A stretch of DNA of 64,000 nt from Mycolicibacterium aichiense (GCF_010726245.1 NZ_AP022561.1:3782001-3846000), one strand, 5' to 3'; counted from the first letter of the stretch, positions 6,621 through 16,600 are shown. Numbers and translations: made by a program. Notes: generated by a model not told the origin, from the letters alone.

Positions 6621-7714
6621 ACCGCGGCCTGCTCCTCGCCGGCGCGCGGCGGTTCGGCCACCACGACCGTGCCGCCGCCGACCCGCTTCGCCTGGTACAT
6701 CGCGTCGTCGGCGCGATGCAGGATCGAGTCGAGATCGACGTGTACGCCCTCGACATGCTCCCAGGTGATCCCGACGCTGAACCGGAGAAACAATCCTTTG
6801 GGATCACGCAACCTCAGCGCCTGCACCCGCCTGACGAAACTGTCCAGGTCGTCCTCGTCCAAAAGGCTTGCCACGAGTACGAATTCGTCGCCGCCGATCC
6901 GCGCGGCGATGTCGCGAGTCCGGATCAGCTTCGTCAACTGCTCGGCCACCACCCGCAACGTCGCATCACCGGTGCCGTGCCCGTGGTCGTCGTTGAGCCG
7001 TTTGAACCCGTCGAGGTCGATGACCACGACGGCGAGCACCGCACCGCGCGGACTCCGAGCCCACGTCGTCCCGGTTTCGGCGTAGAGACCGCGCCGGTTC
7101 AGCAGACCCGTCAACGAATCACGGTTTGCCGCATACGCAGTCGTGCTGAGGCTACGGCGCGTGCCTTCGATGACCATCGCGGCGATTGCCGGCATCACCA
7201 CCACCGTCGTCAGGGCGGGCAGGAAATACAGCGAGAGCTCCGCCAGCTGCGCCCCGTCGAACTGCACACCCATCCAGGTGAAGGCGAGGATCGTCGCGGT
7301 CGCGAAACCGCAATGCAGGAAGAGCACCCGATAGCCCAGCAATACGGCGGCGAAGACGCCGATCAGGCACATGTAGACGGTGGCCGCCAACCGCGCCTCA
7401 GGCGCGGCGAGCGTCGCACCGGATACCGCAAGTGCAACATCGCCCCATACAGCGAACGCCACCGCTCGCCGATACCCCGGCCACGGGCTGGACAGCCACA
7501 ACCCACCCACCAGCAGCGCCGACACCAGGAGCAGGAGGTGAACGGTGCGAGCGAACAGGCCGTGCGGTCCCAGCGGCTGGATGGATTGAATCTGCTCCAG
7601 CCCGCTGAGTAGTCCCAGCGAGATGGACGCCACCCCGATGAAGATGCGAATTGCATTCAAATAGCCGGTCGCGCGCAGAACCGCGGTAGCGATGGCGAAC
7701 TCGCGCTCACCCAT
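6617..7714 (-). CDS. Membrane-bound diguanylate cyclase (GGDEF)
   Basis: 365 residues. The first roughly 185 residues hold about six hydrophobic segments, an integral membrane sensor region of no recognised type. The GGDEF domain follows (RDSLTGLLNRRGLY from 198; DLDGFKRLNDDHGH from 233). The catalytic GGDEF is intact at 274-278, and the inhibitory-site RxxD (RTRD, 265-268) lies exactly five residues before it, so it should make cyclic di-GMP with product feedback. No EAL domain is present. It lies on the same strand just 78 bp downstream of the carbamoyl-catabolism operon, but there is room for its own promoter. Confidence 0.9.
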   Translation of the reverse strand: MGEREFAIATAVLRATGYLNAIRIFIGVASISLGLLSGLEQIQSIQPLGPHGLFARTVHLLLLVSALLVGGLWLSSPWPGYRRAVAFAVWGDVALAVSGATLAAPEARLAATVYMCLIGVFAAVLLGYRVLFLHCGFATATILAFTWMGVQFDGAQLAELSLYFLPALTTVVVMPAIAAMVIEGTRRSLSTTAYAANRDSLTGLLNRRGLYAETGTTWARSPRGAVLAVVVIDLDGFKRLNDDHGHGTGDATLRVVAEQLTKLIRTRDIAARIGGDEFVLVASLLDEDDLDSFVRRVQALRLRDPKGLFLRFSVGITWEHVEGVHVDLDSILHRADDAMYQAKRVGGGTVVVAEPPRAGEEQAAV

Positions 7715-7792
7715 GCGAAGGCCTTTGACGTAGTGGTCAGTATGTGTGGCGGATGCTATCGGTCACTACTGACGGTGGCTATGGCCGAATGG

Positions 7793-8173
7793 TCACACAT
7801 CCACGGCGGCCGTATACGCCCGCCACCCGCCGAACTCACTGATCTCGCGCTGTCCCTCGACCAGAGCAGGCTCCCCGATGACGCCGAGCACTGTCGTTCC
7901 GTCATCGAGGTTCACCTTGCCGATCGACAGGCCGGGTGGCTCCTTGAGCAGGATTCCGGCCAAACCCGCGGCAGGCACCTCCCACACCTCGACGGCCACA
8001 CCGACGCCCGAACCGTCGGTGACGCGAATCATCGCCGGATGCTCGTCGTTGATCGTCCACAGCCGGTATACCGGCTCCGTGGTGGCCTCCCGCAGGAATG
8101 TGGCTCCGGCGGCGGCCATGTTCGGCGACAGTTTCAGCCCCCGCATCAGTGTTCCGTTGACCGCCAACAGCAC
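7793..8173 (-). CDS. Stand-alone allophanate-hydrolase C-terminal domain-like protein
   Basis: 126 residues. The sequence (LLAVNGTLMRGL, GATFLREATTEPVYRLWTI, NDEHPAMIRV, VEVWEVPAAGLAGILLKEPPGL, VLGVIGEPALVEGQ) matches the C-terminal domain of allophanate hydrolase, which in AtzF-type enzymes processes the N-carboxycarbamate product. The amidase domain is absent. GTG 8173 has an AAGGGGAG site 7 nt upstream; an ATG at 8197 overlapping the carbamate kinase stop is an alternative. It is the last gene of a five-gene operon with carbamate kinase and FdrA/DUF1116 proteins, so a role in ureide or carbamate chemistry is inferred. Confidence 0.7.
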   Translation of the reverse strand: MLLAVNGTLMRGLKLSPNMAAAGATFLREATTEPVYRLWTINDEHPAMIRVTDGSGVGVAVEVWEVPAAGLAGILLKEPPGLSIGKVNLDDGTTVLGVIGEPALVEGQREISEFGGWRAYTAAVDV

Positions 8174-8189
8174 TGCATCACTCCCCTTC

Positions 8190-9155
8190 TCATTCATTTG
8201 TCGGACCCGGTGCGTCGCCGACGATCCGGGTGCCCGACGTGCCGGCCAGGATGGCCGGAATCTCCTCGGCTGCACCGATCACACCGACAGAACCGGGCGT
8301 GGTGGCGACAAAATCGGCAACCGCTTCCACTTTGGGTTCCATCGACCCCTTACCGAACTGGCCGGACGCGATGTAGTCCCGGGCCTGATCCACGGTGATG
8401 GTGTCCAGCCAGGTCTCGGCGGGTGTGCCGAACCCGATGGCCACCCGCGCCACCCCGGTGGGAATCAGCAGCAGCTCGGCACCCAACTCGTGAGCCAGCA
8501 GACCCGATGCGATGTCCTTATCGACGACGGCTTCCACGCCGACCACGGTGCCGTCCGGTTCGAGCGCCACCGGGATACCGCCGCCGCCGACCGCGACGAC
8601 GATCGCACCGCCGTCGAGCAATTGGCGGATCACGTCGGTCTCCAGGATGGTGGTCGGACGCGGCGAGGCCACCGTACGCCGCCAGCCGCGGCCGGCGTCC
8701 TCCGCGATCGTCCAGCACAGACTGTTCGCCAGGGCCCTGGCCCGGTCCTCGGTCAGGAACGACCCGACCGGTTTGGTCGGGTTCGTGAACGCAGGGTCGT
8801 CGACGCTGACCACCGAGTGGGTGACCAGAGCCACCACCGGTCGCGACAACCCCCGGCGGGCCAGCTCGTTGCGCAGAGCTTTGACGAACATGTAGCCGAT
8901 CGCACCCTGGGTGTCTGCCACGGCGTAGTCCACCGGAACGGGATCGACCTCGCCCTGGGCGAGCTCCGAGCGCCGCAGGATGAACCCGACCTGCGGGCCG
9001 TTTCCATGGGAGACAACGAGTTTCCAGCCTTGTTCCACCATGTCGATCAGTGGACCCACGGTGCGGCTTACCGTGTCGTACTGCTGGGGAATGGAGTCGT
9101 GTTCGGCGTCGGTGACCAACGCATTGCCGCCGAACGCGACGATAGCGGTGCTCAT
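8190..9155 (-). CDS. arcC: Carbamate kinase
   Basis: 321 residues, normal family length. It shows the amino-acid-kinase signatures IVAFGGNAL (residues 4-12), VVSHGNGPQVGFILRRSE, ADTQGAIGYM, VAVGGGGIPVA, VEAVVDKDIASGLLA and GQFGKGSMEPKVEA. The enzyme interconverts carbamoyl phosphate plus ADP with carbamate plus ATP; in catabolic operons it runs toward ATP, NH3 and CO2. The start ATG overlaps the DUF1116 stop by 4 bp, which indicates translational coupling. No arginine deiminase genes (arcA, arcB) are nearby, so the carbamoyl phosphate most plausibly comes from the FdrA/DUF1116 pair rather than from citrulline. Confidence 0.88.
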   Translation of the reverse strand: MSTAIVAFGGNALVTDAEHDSIPQQYDTVSRTVGPLIDMVEQGWKLVVSHGNGPQVGFILRRSELAQGEVDPVPVDYAVADTQGAIGYMFVKALRNELARRGLSRPVVALVTHSVVSVDDPAFTNPTKPVGSFLTEDRARALANSLCWTIAEDAGRGWRRTVASPRPTTILETDVIRQLLDGGAIVVAVGGGGIPVALEPDGTVVGVEAVVDKDIASGLLAHELGAELLLIPTGVARVAIGFGTPAETWLDTITVDQARDYIASGQFGKGSMEPKVEAVADFVATTPGSVGVIGAAEEIPAILAGTSGTRIVGDAPGPTNE

Positions 9156-10570
9156 GCGACCCCGTCGAGGTTCGACGCCAGCGCGGCCAGGGCGGCGGTG
9201 AAGCAGTCCATCGGCGCCGTGGTGATGCCCGCGCCGATCTGCCCGACACCCGCCTGCCGGTGGGCGATCCCGGTGTTGATGATGGGCAAGATGCCGGAGT
9301 CGGCCACCAGGCGGGCGTCGATTCCGGCCGGTGTGCCGCCGAAGTTCAACGGCGGCAGGGTGAATGCGGGGTTGGTGCCCAGTGTGATGGACAGCATCCG
9401 GCGGCTGTTGGCAGTCGCGTCGGCCGGAGTGCCGCCGACGAACTGGACGATCGCCGGTGAGGCGGCCATCGCGAAGCCACCCAGACCGTTGGTCTCGGTG
9501 ATCGCCGAGTCGCCGAGGTCCGCGGCCGCGTCGTCGACCGTATACCCCGGGAAGTACAGTCCGTCAACAGGATTGGCGGGCGCCTGAAACCATTGGTCCC
9601 CGGTGCCGGATAACTTGATACCGAAGTTGACCCCGTTGCGGGCCATCACCGTGACCATGCTGCTGCCCGGCACGTCAGCAGCGGCATCCGACATCGATTT
9701 GGCTGCGGCCATCGAGATGTTGAGGAAGAAGTGATCGTTGCCTGCGACGAATTCCAGTGCCCGCCGGACCGCGTCGGAGGCGAGCTCAGATCCCAGCAGG
9801 GCCAGTGTCAGCCGTTTGAACAGCAAGCCGGACGCGGCAGCGTTGCGGTTGTGCAGTTCGTCGCCCATGTGCAGCGCTTGTGCCATCAGTGGTTTGAGGT
9901 CGGGATCGGCAAGCCCGCGCACCGCGACCTGCATGGTGGTGAAGAAGTCACTGCCCAGCCAGCGCAGTCTGTCGAGCACGTCGGGCGAGTTGGCGCCGAA
10001 CCGCAGTACCTTGCCCAGGCCCTCGTTGAGGTTGCTGTAAGCCCGGTTCCCGGCGGCGGTGTTCTCCACCACCCACACCGGCATCGACGGGCTGATGATG
10101 CCGGCCATCGGGCCGACCGCGCCGTGCTCGTGGCACGGCTCGAGCGCCACTTCCCCACTGCCCGCGAGCTTCTCAGCGCCGTCGAGGTCATCGGCCCAGC
10201 CTTCGTAGAGGATCGCCCCGGCAATGGCGCCGCGTTGCGGTCCGCACATGTCGGCCCAGTCGATCGGCGGCCCGGCATGCAGGATGCGGCGTTCCCCGGG
10301 ACCGAGCCCAGCCATCACCTCCCCCGCGCGAACCAGGTCGACCAGCCGCGGTTGCGCGCCCCGGTACCGCTCGAAGGCGACGGCATTGGCGGCCTCGACG
10401 CGCGGGTCACCGATCAAAGTGGCCAGCGTCCAGCCCAGGGCCGGGTCTGCGCCCGCCGGCGGAGCCCAGGTCACCGAGGTGGCCCGGCCGCCGGCCGCGG
10501 TGATGTTCGAAGCGAAACTCTGTAATCCGACGTTGACGACGTCGAGATCTTGCTGGAGAAGCTCTTTCAT
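9152..10570 (-). CDS. DUF1116 protein, carbamoyltransferase subunit (AllG/YlbE-like)
   Basis: 472 residues from ATG 10570, which overlaps the FdrA stop by 4 bp. It begins MKELLQQDLDVVNVGLQSFA and includes WAPPAGADPALGWTLATLIGDP, GAVGPMAGIISPSMPVWVVEN, GDELHNRNAAASGLLFKRL and GLGGFAMAASPAIVQFVGG, typical of the DUF1116 family. In E. coli a member (YlbE/AllG) is one subunit of oxamate carbamoyltransferase together with FdrA (AllF) and AllH; the complex phosphorolyses oxalurate to oxamate and carbamoyl phosphate. No AllH (DUF2877) gene is present here, so this may be a two-subunit variant acting on another carbamoyl substrate. Confidence 0.8.
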   Translation of the reverse strand: MKELLQQDLDVVNVGLQSFASNITAAGGRATSVTWAPPAGADPALGWTLATLIGDPRVEAANAVAFERYRGAQPRLVDLVRAGEVMAGLGPGERRILHAGPPIDWADMCGPQRGAIAGAILYEGWADDLDGAEKLAGSGEVALEPCHEHGAVGPMAGIISPSMPVWVVENTAAGNRAYSNLNEGLGKVLRFGANSPDVLDRLRWLGSDFFTTMQVAVRGLADPDLKPLMAQALHMGDELHNRNAAASGLLFKRLTLALLGSELASDAVRRALEFVAGNDHFFLNISMAAAKSMSDAAADVPGSSMVTVMARNGVNFGIKLSGTGDQWFQAPANPVDGLYFPGYTVDDAAADLGDSAITETNGLGGFAMAASPAIVQFVGGTPADATANSRRMLSITLGTNPAFTLPPLNFGGTPAGIDARLVADSGILPIINTGIAHRQAGVGQIGAGITTAPMDCFTAALAALASNLDGVA

Positions 10571-12123
10571 CGATCGCCTCCACGGGCGGTAGCCAGTGTC
10601 GCCGACCACAGGGCCGCCTCCGCGTTGCTCGACGCGACCAGCACCCCGGCCGACTGCAGAGCGGCGACGGCCTTGGTCCGGTCCTGCGGATCCAGGTCGG
10701 TACCGCAGACGTAGCCAACGAAGGCAACGGTCCGCCCCTCGGCACGGGCCGCCGCCGAACTGGTCTCGATGATCGAAACCAGTTCTGCCGTCGGGTCATC
10801 AGCCGAGCCGTAGCCCAGCACCACGTCGAACAGCACGACTGCCGTGGCGGGGTCGGCGATCTCGGCGCGGATGCGGGCGTCCTTCTGCGACGGGTCGATC
10901 ATGGGGTGTGGCTTGCCGCGGGTGAACTCATCGTCACCCATGTCGAGGATGGTGTGCCCCTGACTCGTGCGGAGGTCGGCCAGTGCGGAGTTGCCGGCCA
11001 CCGGGGTGTTCGACTGGGCGGTTATGCCGTGGGCGCGGTGTATCAGCTGCGCCTCGTAGCAGAAGGTGCCACCGGAGAAGATGCCCCGGACGTATCGCTG
11101 GCCGGGCGCCATGGCATCCGCGAGATCGCCGAGTATTCGGCTCATCTCAGCTGAGATCGCGATCTCGGTGGCGGTCGGCTGCCCGCCGCCGGCCAGTTCG
11201 ACGGCCATGTCCGCGGCCTGCGCGAGCGACGCCGCGCCGTAGACACCGTCGCGGGTGATGGACGCGGGGTCGGCACCGAGGAAGTTGACGACGACCGGCT
11301 TGGCGCTGTCCTGGGCTGCGGCAAGCACTTTGGCCGCCACCGCTGGCGACGGAGGCTTGGACACCAGCACGATCACCGAGGTGGCAGGGTCGGCGTCGAG
11401 GGCGGCCAAGCCGTGCAGCATCGAGATGCCGCCGATCGCCTCAGCCAGGTCGTGTCCACCGGTGCCGAGCGCGTGCGAGACCCCGGAACCGTTCTGATGG
11501 ATCCGGACGGTCACTTCCTGGGTGCCGGTGCCTGATGCGCCGACCACCCCGATCGGGCCGCGTCGCACCACGTTGGCGAAACCCAGCGGGATGCCGTTGA
11601 TGATCGCAGTGCCGCAGTCCGGGCCCATCACCATCAGATCGTGGGCCTGGGCGTAGTCCTTGAGCGCCAACTCGGCGTCCGCGGTGACGTTGTCGCTGAA
11701 CACCATCACGTCCAAGCCCAGCCGCAGCGCCTTCATCGCCTCGGCGGCAGCGTAATCGCCGGGCACCGAGATCAGCGCCAGGTTGAGTGCGGGATCGGCG
11801 GCGACGGCCATCTGAATGCTGGTGGTCGGTATCGCCGATTGCTGTTCGCCGCTATCGGGAGGCGACGCCGACAACAGCGTGTCGGCCACGGCGAGCGCTT
11901 CGTCGCAGGCTTGGTCGCTACCCGACACTGCGACGATCAGATCGTTGGGCCTTATCTCGAATGCGCCCAAGCCGGCTTGGGCGAGGTTGTCGACGTTGGT
12001 GGCCGACGCCATCACCACCGACGCGGCCTCGATGCCGGGTATCGAGGTCACCCGCGCCGACACCGTCATCAAGGACACCGAGTCCTTGTAGAGGTTGGGA
12101 TACGACCGCGAACTGATGGCCAT
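10567..12123 (-). CDS. FdrA-like protein, acyl/carbamoyl transferase subunit (AllF-like)
   Basis: 518 residues with the succinyl-CoA-synthetase-like architecture of FdrA. Seen are NLYKDSVSLM near the N-terminus, MGPDCGTAIINGIPLGFAN and GVVGASGTGTQEVTV, ALGTGGHDL with the conserved His near residue 240, and a C-terminal domain with FSGGTFCYEAQ, LDMGDDEFTRGKPHPMIDP and LFDVVLGYGS. In E. coli FdrA/AllF is a subunit of oxamate carbamoyltransferase. The gene starts 3 bp after the stop of the biuret-hydrolase-like gene and overlaps DUF1116. The likely role is forming carbamoyl phosphate from a ureide. The substrate is not deducible. Confidence 0.82.
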   Translation of the reverse strand: MAISSRSYPNLYKDSVSLMTVSARVTSIPGIEAASVVMASATNVDNLAQAGLGAFEIRPNDLIVAVSGSDQACDEALAVADTLLSASPPDSGEQQSAIPTTSIQMAVAADPALNLALISVPGDYAAAEAMKALRLGLDVMVFSDNVTADAELALKDYAQAHDLMVMGPDCGTAIINGIPLGFANVVRRGPIGVVGASGTGTQEVTVRIHQNGSGVSHALGTGGHDLAEAIGGISMLHGLAALDADPATSVIVLVSKPPSPAVAAKVLAAAQDSAKPVVVNFLGADPASITRDGVYGAASLAQAADMAVELAGGGQPTATEIAISAEMSRILGDLADAMAPGQRYVRGIFSGGTFCYEAQLIHRAHGITAQSNTPVAGNSALADLRTSQGHTILDMGDDEFTRGKPHPMIDPSQKDARIRAEIADPATAVVLFDVVLGYGSADDPTAELVSIIETSSAAARAEGRTVAFVGYVCGTDLDPQDRTKAVAALQSAGVLVASSNAEAALWSATLATARGGDR

Positions 12124-12126
12124 GCG

Positions 12127-12786
12127 TCAGGATGTCGCCGCGATGAACTCGTCGGCGTCGGCCACCCACCCGAAGATGGCGCCCTGGGCCTTGATCATCT
12201 CGAGCGCTACCCGCTGGAACTCCGGAAAATACGACGCCACGCAGTCGCTGAGCACCAGGCATTCATAGCCGCGGTCGTTGGCTTCGCGAACGGTGGTGTG
12301 GACGCAGACCTCGGTGGTCACCCCGCAGACCACGAGCGTCTTGATGCCGCGGTCAGCCAGGATCTGGCCGAGGTCGGTGGCGTGAAAGCTGCCCTTGCCG
12401 GGTTTGTCGATCACCGGCTCGCCGTCGATGGGATACAGCTGGTCGATGATGTCGTGGCCCTGCTCGCCGCGAACCAGGATGCGGCCCATGGGGCCCGGCT
12501 CGCCGATGAACGTCTTGCCGCCGCGGTGCAGCTTGGCCGGCGGGCAATCGGTCAGGTCGGGGCGGTGTCCCTCCCGGGTGTGGATGACGAGCATGCCGAT
12601 CTTGCGAGCCTGGGCCAGCACCCGCTCGATCGGTTCGACGGCGGCCAGCAGCAGCGAGGTGTCGTTGCCGAGCGCCTCACCGAATCCGCCGGGCAGCACG
12701 AAGTCGCGCTGCATGTCGATGATCACCAGCGCGGTGCTCGCGACGTCGATATCGAGCGGGAAGGGTTCCGCGTTGATCGTTGCCAC
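12127..12786 (-). CDS. Cysteine hydrolase, isochorismatase fold, biuret-hydrolase-like
   Basis: 219 residues from GTG 12786 (AAGGGA site 8 nt upstream). The catalytic Asp (IDMQRDF, D24), Lys in DKPGKGSF (128 or 131) and Cys ([10 protein letters not shown]161) of this fold are all present. Long stretches ([61 protein letters not shown]) closely resemble what I recall of biuret hydrolase (BiuH) and its relatives triuret hydrolase and RutB, which hydrolyse N-carbamoyl amides. It is the first gene of the five-gene carbamoyl operon. Substrate may be biuret or another ureide; nicotinamidase is less likely. Confidence 0.75.
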   Translation of the reverse strand: MATINAEPFPLDIDVASTALVIIDMQRDFVLPGGFGEALGNDTSLLLAAVEPIERVLAQARKIGMLVIHTREGHRPDLTDCPPAKLHRGGKTFIGEPGPMGRILVRGEQGHDIIDQLYPIDGEPVIDKPGKGSFHATDLGQILADRGIKTLVVCGVTTEVCVHTTVREANDRGYECLVLSDCVASYFPEFQRVALEMIKAQGAIFGWVADADEFIAATS

Positions 12787-12904
12787 CTGTGGTTCCCTTC
12801 TGCCGCGCGGTCTGGCGGATTCATTGAAACGTAACCGGCAGCCGATCGCGCGGGTGAACATTTCGGCGGTGTAAACAATCTCCCTCGATCTCCTTCGACG
12901 GACC

Positions 12905-12947
12905 GCAAGTCGATCGCAAGTGTGTTGCAAGTGCGGCCAGCGATGGT
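12905..12947 (+). promoter_or_regulatory. Three GCAAGT repeats at 11-bp spacing (candidate SARP box and promoter)
   Basis: GCAAGT occurs at 12905-12910, 12916-12921 and 12927-12932, exactly 11 bp apart. A possible -10 element (GATGGT, 12942-12947) follows 9 bp after the last copy, and the hemerythrin ATG is at 12954, so the transcript may be leaderless. SARP-family activators are known to bind direct repeats spaced 11 bp whose last copy lies about 8 bp before the -10. A SARP gene lies one gene away. The link is inference. Confidence 0.5.
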
Positions 12948-12953
12948 CGTCGC

Positions 12954-13643
12954 ATGAACACACCACAGCCCGTCACTGTCACCCCCCGCCGGCCGCACGA
13001 CCCGGAGCCCGACCTGATCGGCATCACGCTGGCGCACCGGGCGATGCTCACCGACGTCGGGCGCCTGGCCGCCGCGGTGACCGACATCGGCGAGGGCCGG
13101 CAGCGCTGCTCGACCCGGCGCGCCCAGGCGATCGCCCGCTACACCGACCTGCTCTGCGAATCCATCCACCACCACCACACCGTCGAGGACACCGTGCTGT
13201 GGCCGGTGATCGACGCCTGCGCGAAAGACATCGTCGACCTGACCGAGCTCACCGACGACCACGCCGCGCTGGATCCGCGCCTGGAGATCATCGCGCATCG
13301 GGCGAACGCATTCCGGGTGGCCGGTGGCGATCGCCGCACCGCCGCGTTGCTGGGCGCCGAGCTGGCCGATCTGCGCAACCTGCTCACCGAGCACATCGCC
13401 GAAGAGGAGCGCGACATCTTCCCGGTGATCCGCCGGCATGTGTCGGTCGCCGATTGGCAGGTCGTGGAGAAGACCGCTCAGCGGACGGGTCGGCTGACGT
13501 TCGACGGGCCACGCACGGTGGGCGCGGCCACCGAGGACGAACGGGCCGCACTGGCCAAGGCAGTCAGTCCCGTTCTCCGTCTGCTGTTGACCGTGTTGAG
13601 TCGGCGGCACCGGAAATTCGAGAACGAGGTGTTCAGCGGCTGA
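12954..13643 (+). CDS. Hemerythrin HHE-domain protein
   Basis: 229 residues. The metal-binding pattern of hemerythrin-like four-helix bundles is visible: His in [10 protein letters not shown], the [15 protein letters not shown] segment (helix 2), the DDHAALD segment (helix 3) and the [13 protein letters not shown] segment (helix 4). Such proteins bind a di-iron centre and sense or handle oxygen, NO or peroxide. The last 60 residues are an extra helical tail. The gene is divergent from the biuret-hydrolase-like operon and converges with the SARP regulator, whose stop it overlaps by 11 bp. The direct-repeat element just upstream suggests dedicated regulation. Confidence 0.85.
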   Translation: MNTPQPVTVTPRRPHDPEPDLIGITLAHRAMLTDVGRLAAAVTDIGEGRQRCSTRRAQAIARYTDLLCESIHHHHTVEDTVLWPVIDACAKDIVDLTELTDDHAALDPRLEIIAHRANAFRVAGGDRRTAALLGAELADLRNLLTEHIAEEERDIFPVIRRHVSVADWQVVEKTAQRTGRLTFDGPRTVGAATEDERAALAKAVSPVLRLLLTVLSRRHRKFENEVFSG

Positions 13644-16600
13644 CTCGGTCGACGAGCCGGGCCGCCTCCGCCGCCAGCTGAGTCCTCAGCGCGGCGGCGG
13701 CGGCCCGGTACCGTCGCGCCTCGGCGTCGTCACCCAGCAGCTCGGCGATCGCGGCCAGCGCGTCATCGACCGGGCCGGTCAGCAGGCTGCCGTTGTCCAA
13801 CCCGGCCATCCGGCCCGAAAACGGTTGCAGTTCCTCAGCACACCGGGTCGCGGCGTCGGCGTCGCCGAGCGCGACGGCGGCGTGCGCCCGCAGCGTCATC
13901 ATGGCCAGCCAGTAGTAAGAGCGCTCGACCGGCTGTTGGTTCGCCCAGATCTGCCGGGCCTCGGCCTCGCGGCCGGCGCTCATCAGCGCCAGGACCGCGC
14001 CGTCGGCGATGGATGTCGAGACGTACATGTGCACGGCCAGCAGGTCGTCGGCCAGGGGTGCCAGATCGCCACGGGCCAGACTAGCGGTGAACCGGCCGAC
14101 CAGACCCATCTGCGCGCCGTTGGCCGTGCCCTGCTCGGCCAACTGCCGCCCGGCCGCGATGTAGCGGCGCTCGCCATCGTCGATCCGGCCCGCCAGCACG
14201 TTCAGCTGAGCGGTGAACACCTCCAGCACGGTCAGCAGCGGTGCCAGCTGCCCGGTGCCGGCTCGGGCCACCGCAAGGTCGACATGGTCAAGGGCGGCAA
14301 CCAGATCGGAACGGCCGGCCGCGGCGAGGAACGCCAACCAGTGCGCGACGGCCTGATAGTCGACGGCAGCGGACGCCTCTGCGACGGAAAGGAATTCGTC
14401 GGTCAGCCGTTCGCGTTCGGGAGCCAGGTCCGGACCCAGCGCGGCATAGGCCCGAGCATTGAGCGCCGCGCACAGCAGCCGACCGTTCGCCTGGGGATCT
14501 CGTTCGTACAACGCGCGGGCCAACGTGAGCGCCTCGGCGCTCGCCGCCAGCGCGGCATCATGGTCGGCGCCCTCCAACTCGGCGAACAGGGTGGTGAGCA
14601 GCCGCACCCGGACCTCCGGTAACAGCTCGCCGCGGAGTACTCGTTGCAGCGGGCCGACGACGTCGGCGTCGGCGTGGTCATCGATCCGCACCCGCCAGAT
14701 CAACGGCGCGTCCCACGCCATCAACACCCGGGCGATGCGCTCGTCGGAGCCATCAGCAAGCGGCAGAGCCTCTTTCAGGGCATCACGGGCGGCGACCACA
14801 TCACCGACCCGCGCCGACGCGGCCACCCATCCGCAGTAGGCATCGATCGTTCGCTCGACGTCTGGCGGGCCGGACTCGGCGCGGTTCGCCAGTTCCAGCA
14901 TGCGGACTGCGGCCTGCCATTGCCTGGCCGCCTCGGCAGGGGCACCGACCCGGTCCGCGTCACGGCCCGCGGCCATCGCCAGCTCGGCGGCGGCCGCCGC
15001 ACTGGCCGGTGTCGCGGCCGCGACGGCGTGATAGGCCAGCGCCGCCGGATCCGTCGACCGGGCCAGCAGCAGGTCCAGCACGGCCGCGTGCAGCCGGGAC
15101 CTTCGCAGCAGGGACGTGTCTTCGTAGAGTGTGTCGCGCACCAAGGCGTGGGCGAACCTGACCTGGCCGGGGCCGGGCTCCTCCAGCAGACCGACCAGCA
15201 CCGCGGGTTCCAGCGCCTCGAGTACGTCGTCGGGATCGCGCTGCGCGAGTTCGGCGAGCAGGTCGACGTCGATGTCCCGGCCGAGCACCGCGGCCTGACG
15301 GAGAGCGGTCACCGTCGCACCAGGGAGGCGAACGAGTCTGCGCCGCAGCACATCCCCCACCCCGGTCGGCACCGCGACCCGCGCGGTATGGAGACCCTCC
15401 GACATCATCAGACGTGCGAGTTCCCTGACGAAGAGCGGGTTTCCGCCGGTGCGGTCGTGCAGCAGCCGCGACTCGTTCTCGGTGAGATCGGTCAAGCCGC
15501 AGTCGGCGGCGAGCGCCGTCGTCGCCTCGGCCCCCAGACCGCCGATGGTGAGATGCGCGACGGTGCGTACCGCGAGCGCCGCGCGTGCCGCCGCCAATTC
15601 GGTTTCCGACTCCGACGGCCGGTAGGTGGCGACGACGAGGACCGGCCGGTCCTGCAGTTCGTGGACGACCAACCGCAACAGTTCCAGGGTGAGGCCGTCC
15701 GTTCGGTGCAGATCGTCCAGGAGCACCGCGACCGGTTGGACGGTGGCGCAGCGCCCGATCACATCCGCGACGGCATGTGCTGTCCAGAAAGTACTTTGGT
15801 CGTCAACGTCGCCCTCGTGCAATAGTGGCGCGAGGGCTCGGATGTGCTGTTGATCGGCAGCGGCGAAGGAATCGCTGAAGTGCCGCAGCACCTCCGTCCA
15901 GGCCCAGCCCGGCGGAGCGCCGTCGACCTCAGGGCACCGTCCGGCCGCAACCGTCCAGCCGGCGGCGCGCAACCGAGCTGCGGCAGCACCGGTGACAGTG
16001 GTCTTTCCGGCGCCCGCCTCGCCGCCGACCCACACCAGGCGGCTGCCGCCGAGGCGGGCGTCGTGAGCGGCAGCGTCGATCGCCGCCAGCTCACGGGAAC
16101 GCCCATGGGGCGCTGAGGGTTCGGCGATATTCGGCGCGTGAGCCGGCGTCGCAGGAAGCGGCAGAGCCGCCGGTTGATCGTCGTCGAGATGCGCGGCGTG
16201 GCGCAGGATGTCGCGTTCGAGATCGCGCAGCGCCCGTCCCGGTTCGAGTCCCAGCTCGTCGGCGAGATGATCGCGCGTACTGCGCAACACCTCCAACGCG
16301 GCGGCCTGCCGACCAGCCCGGTACAGCGCGGTGGCCAGGATGGCGGCTGCGCCCTCTCTGGTCGGGTGCTCGAGGACCACCCGCTCCAGCGCGTCGATCA
16401 CGGCACTGTGGTGTCCCAGTGTCAGCTGGGCCGATGCCCGCAATTCGATTGCAGCGAGCTGTAATTCCGTTAGGCGGGCGATCTCCGCGATGGCCCACGC
16501 GGCATCGGACACCTCGGCGTAAGGTTCACCGGCCCATTGATCGAGGGCCGCGGTGAGGAGTTCGACCCGCCGAGCGGGGTCAGGTTCAGCCTCGGCTGTC

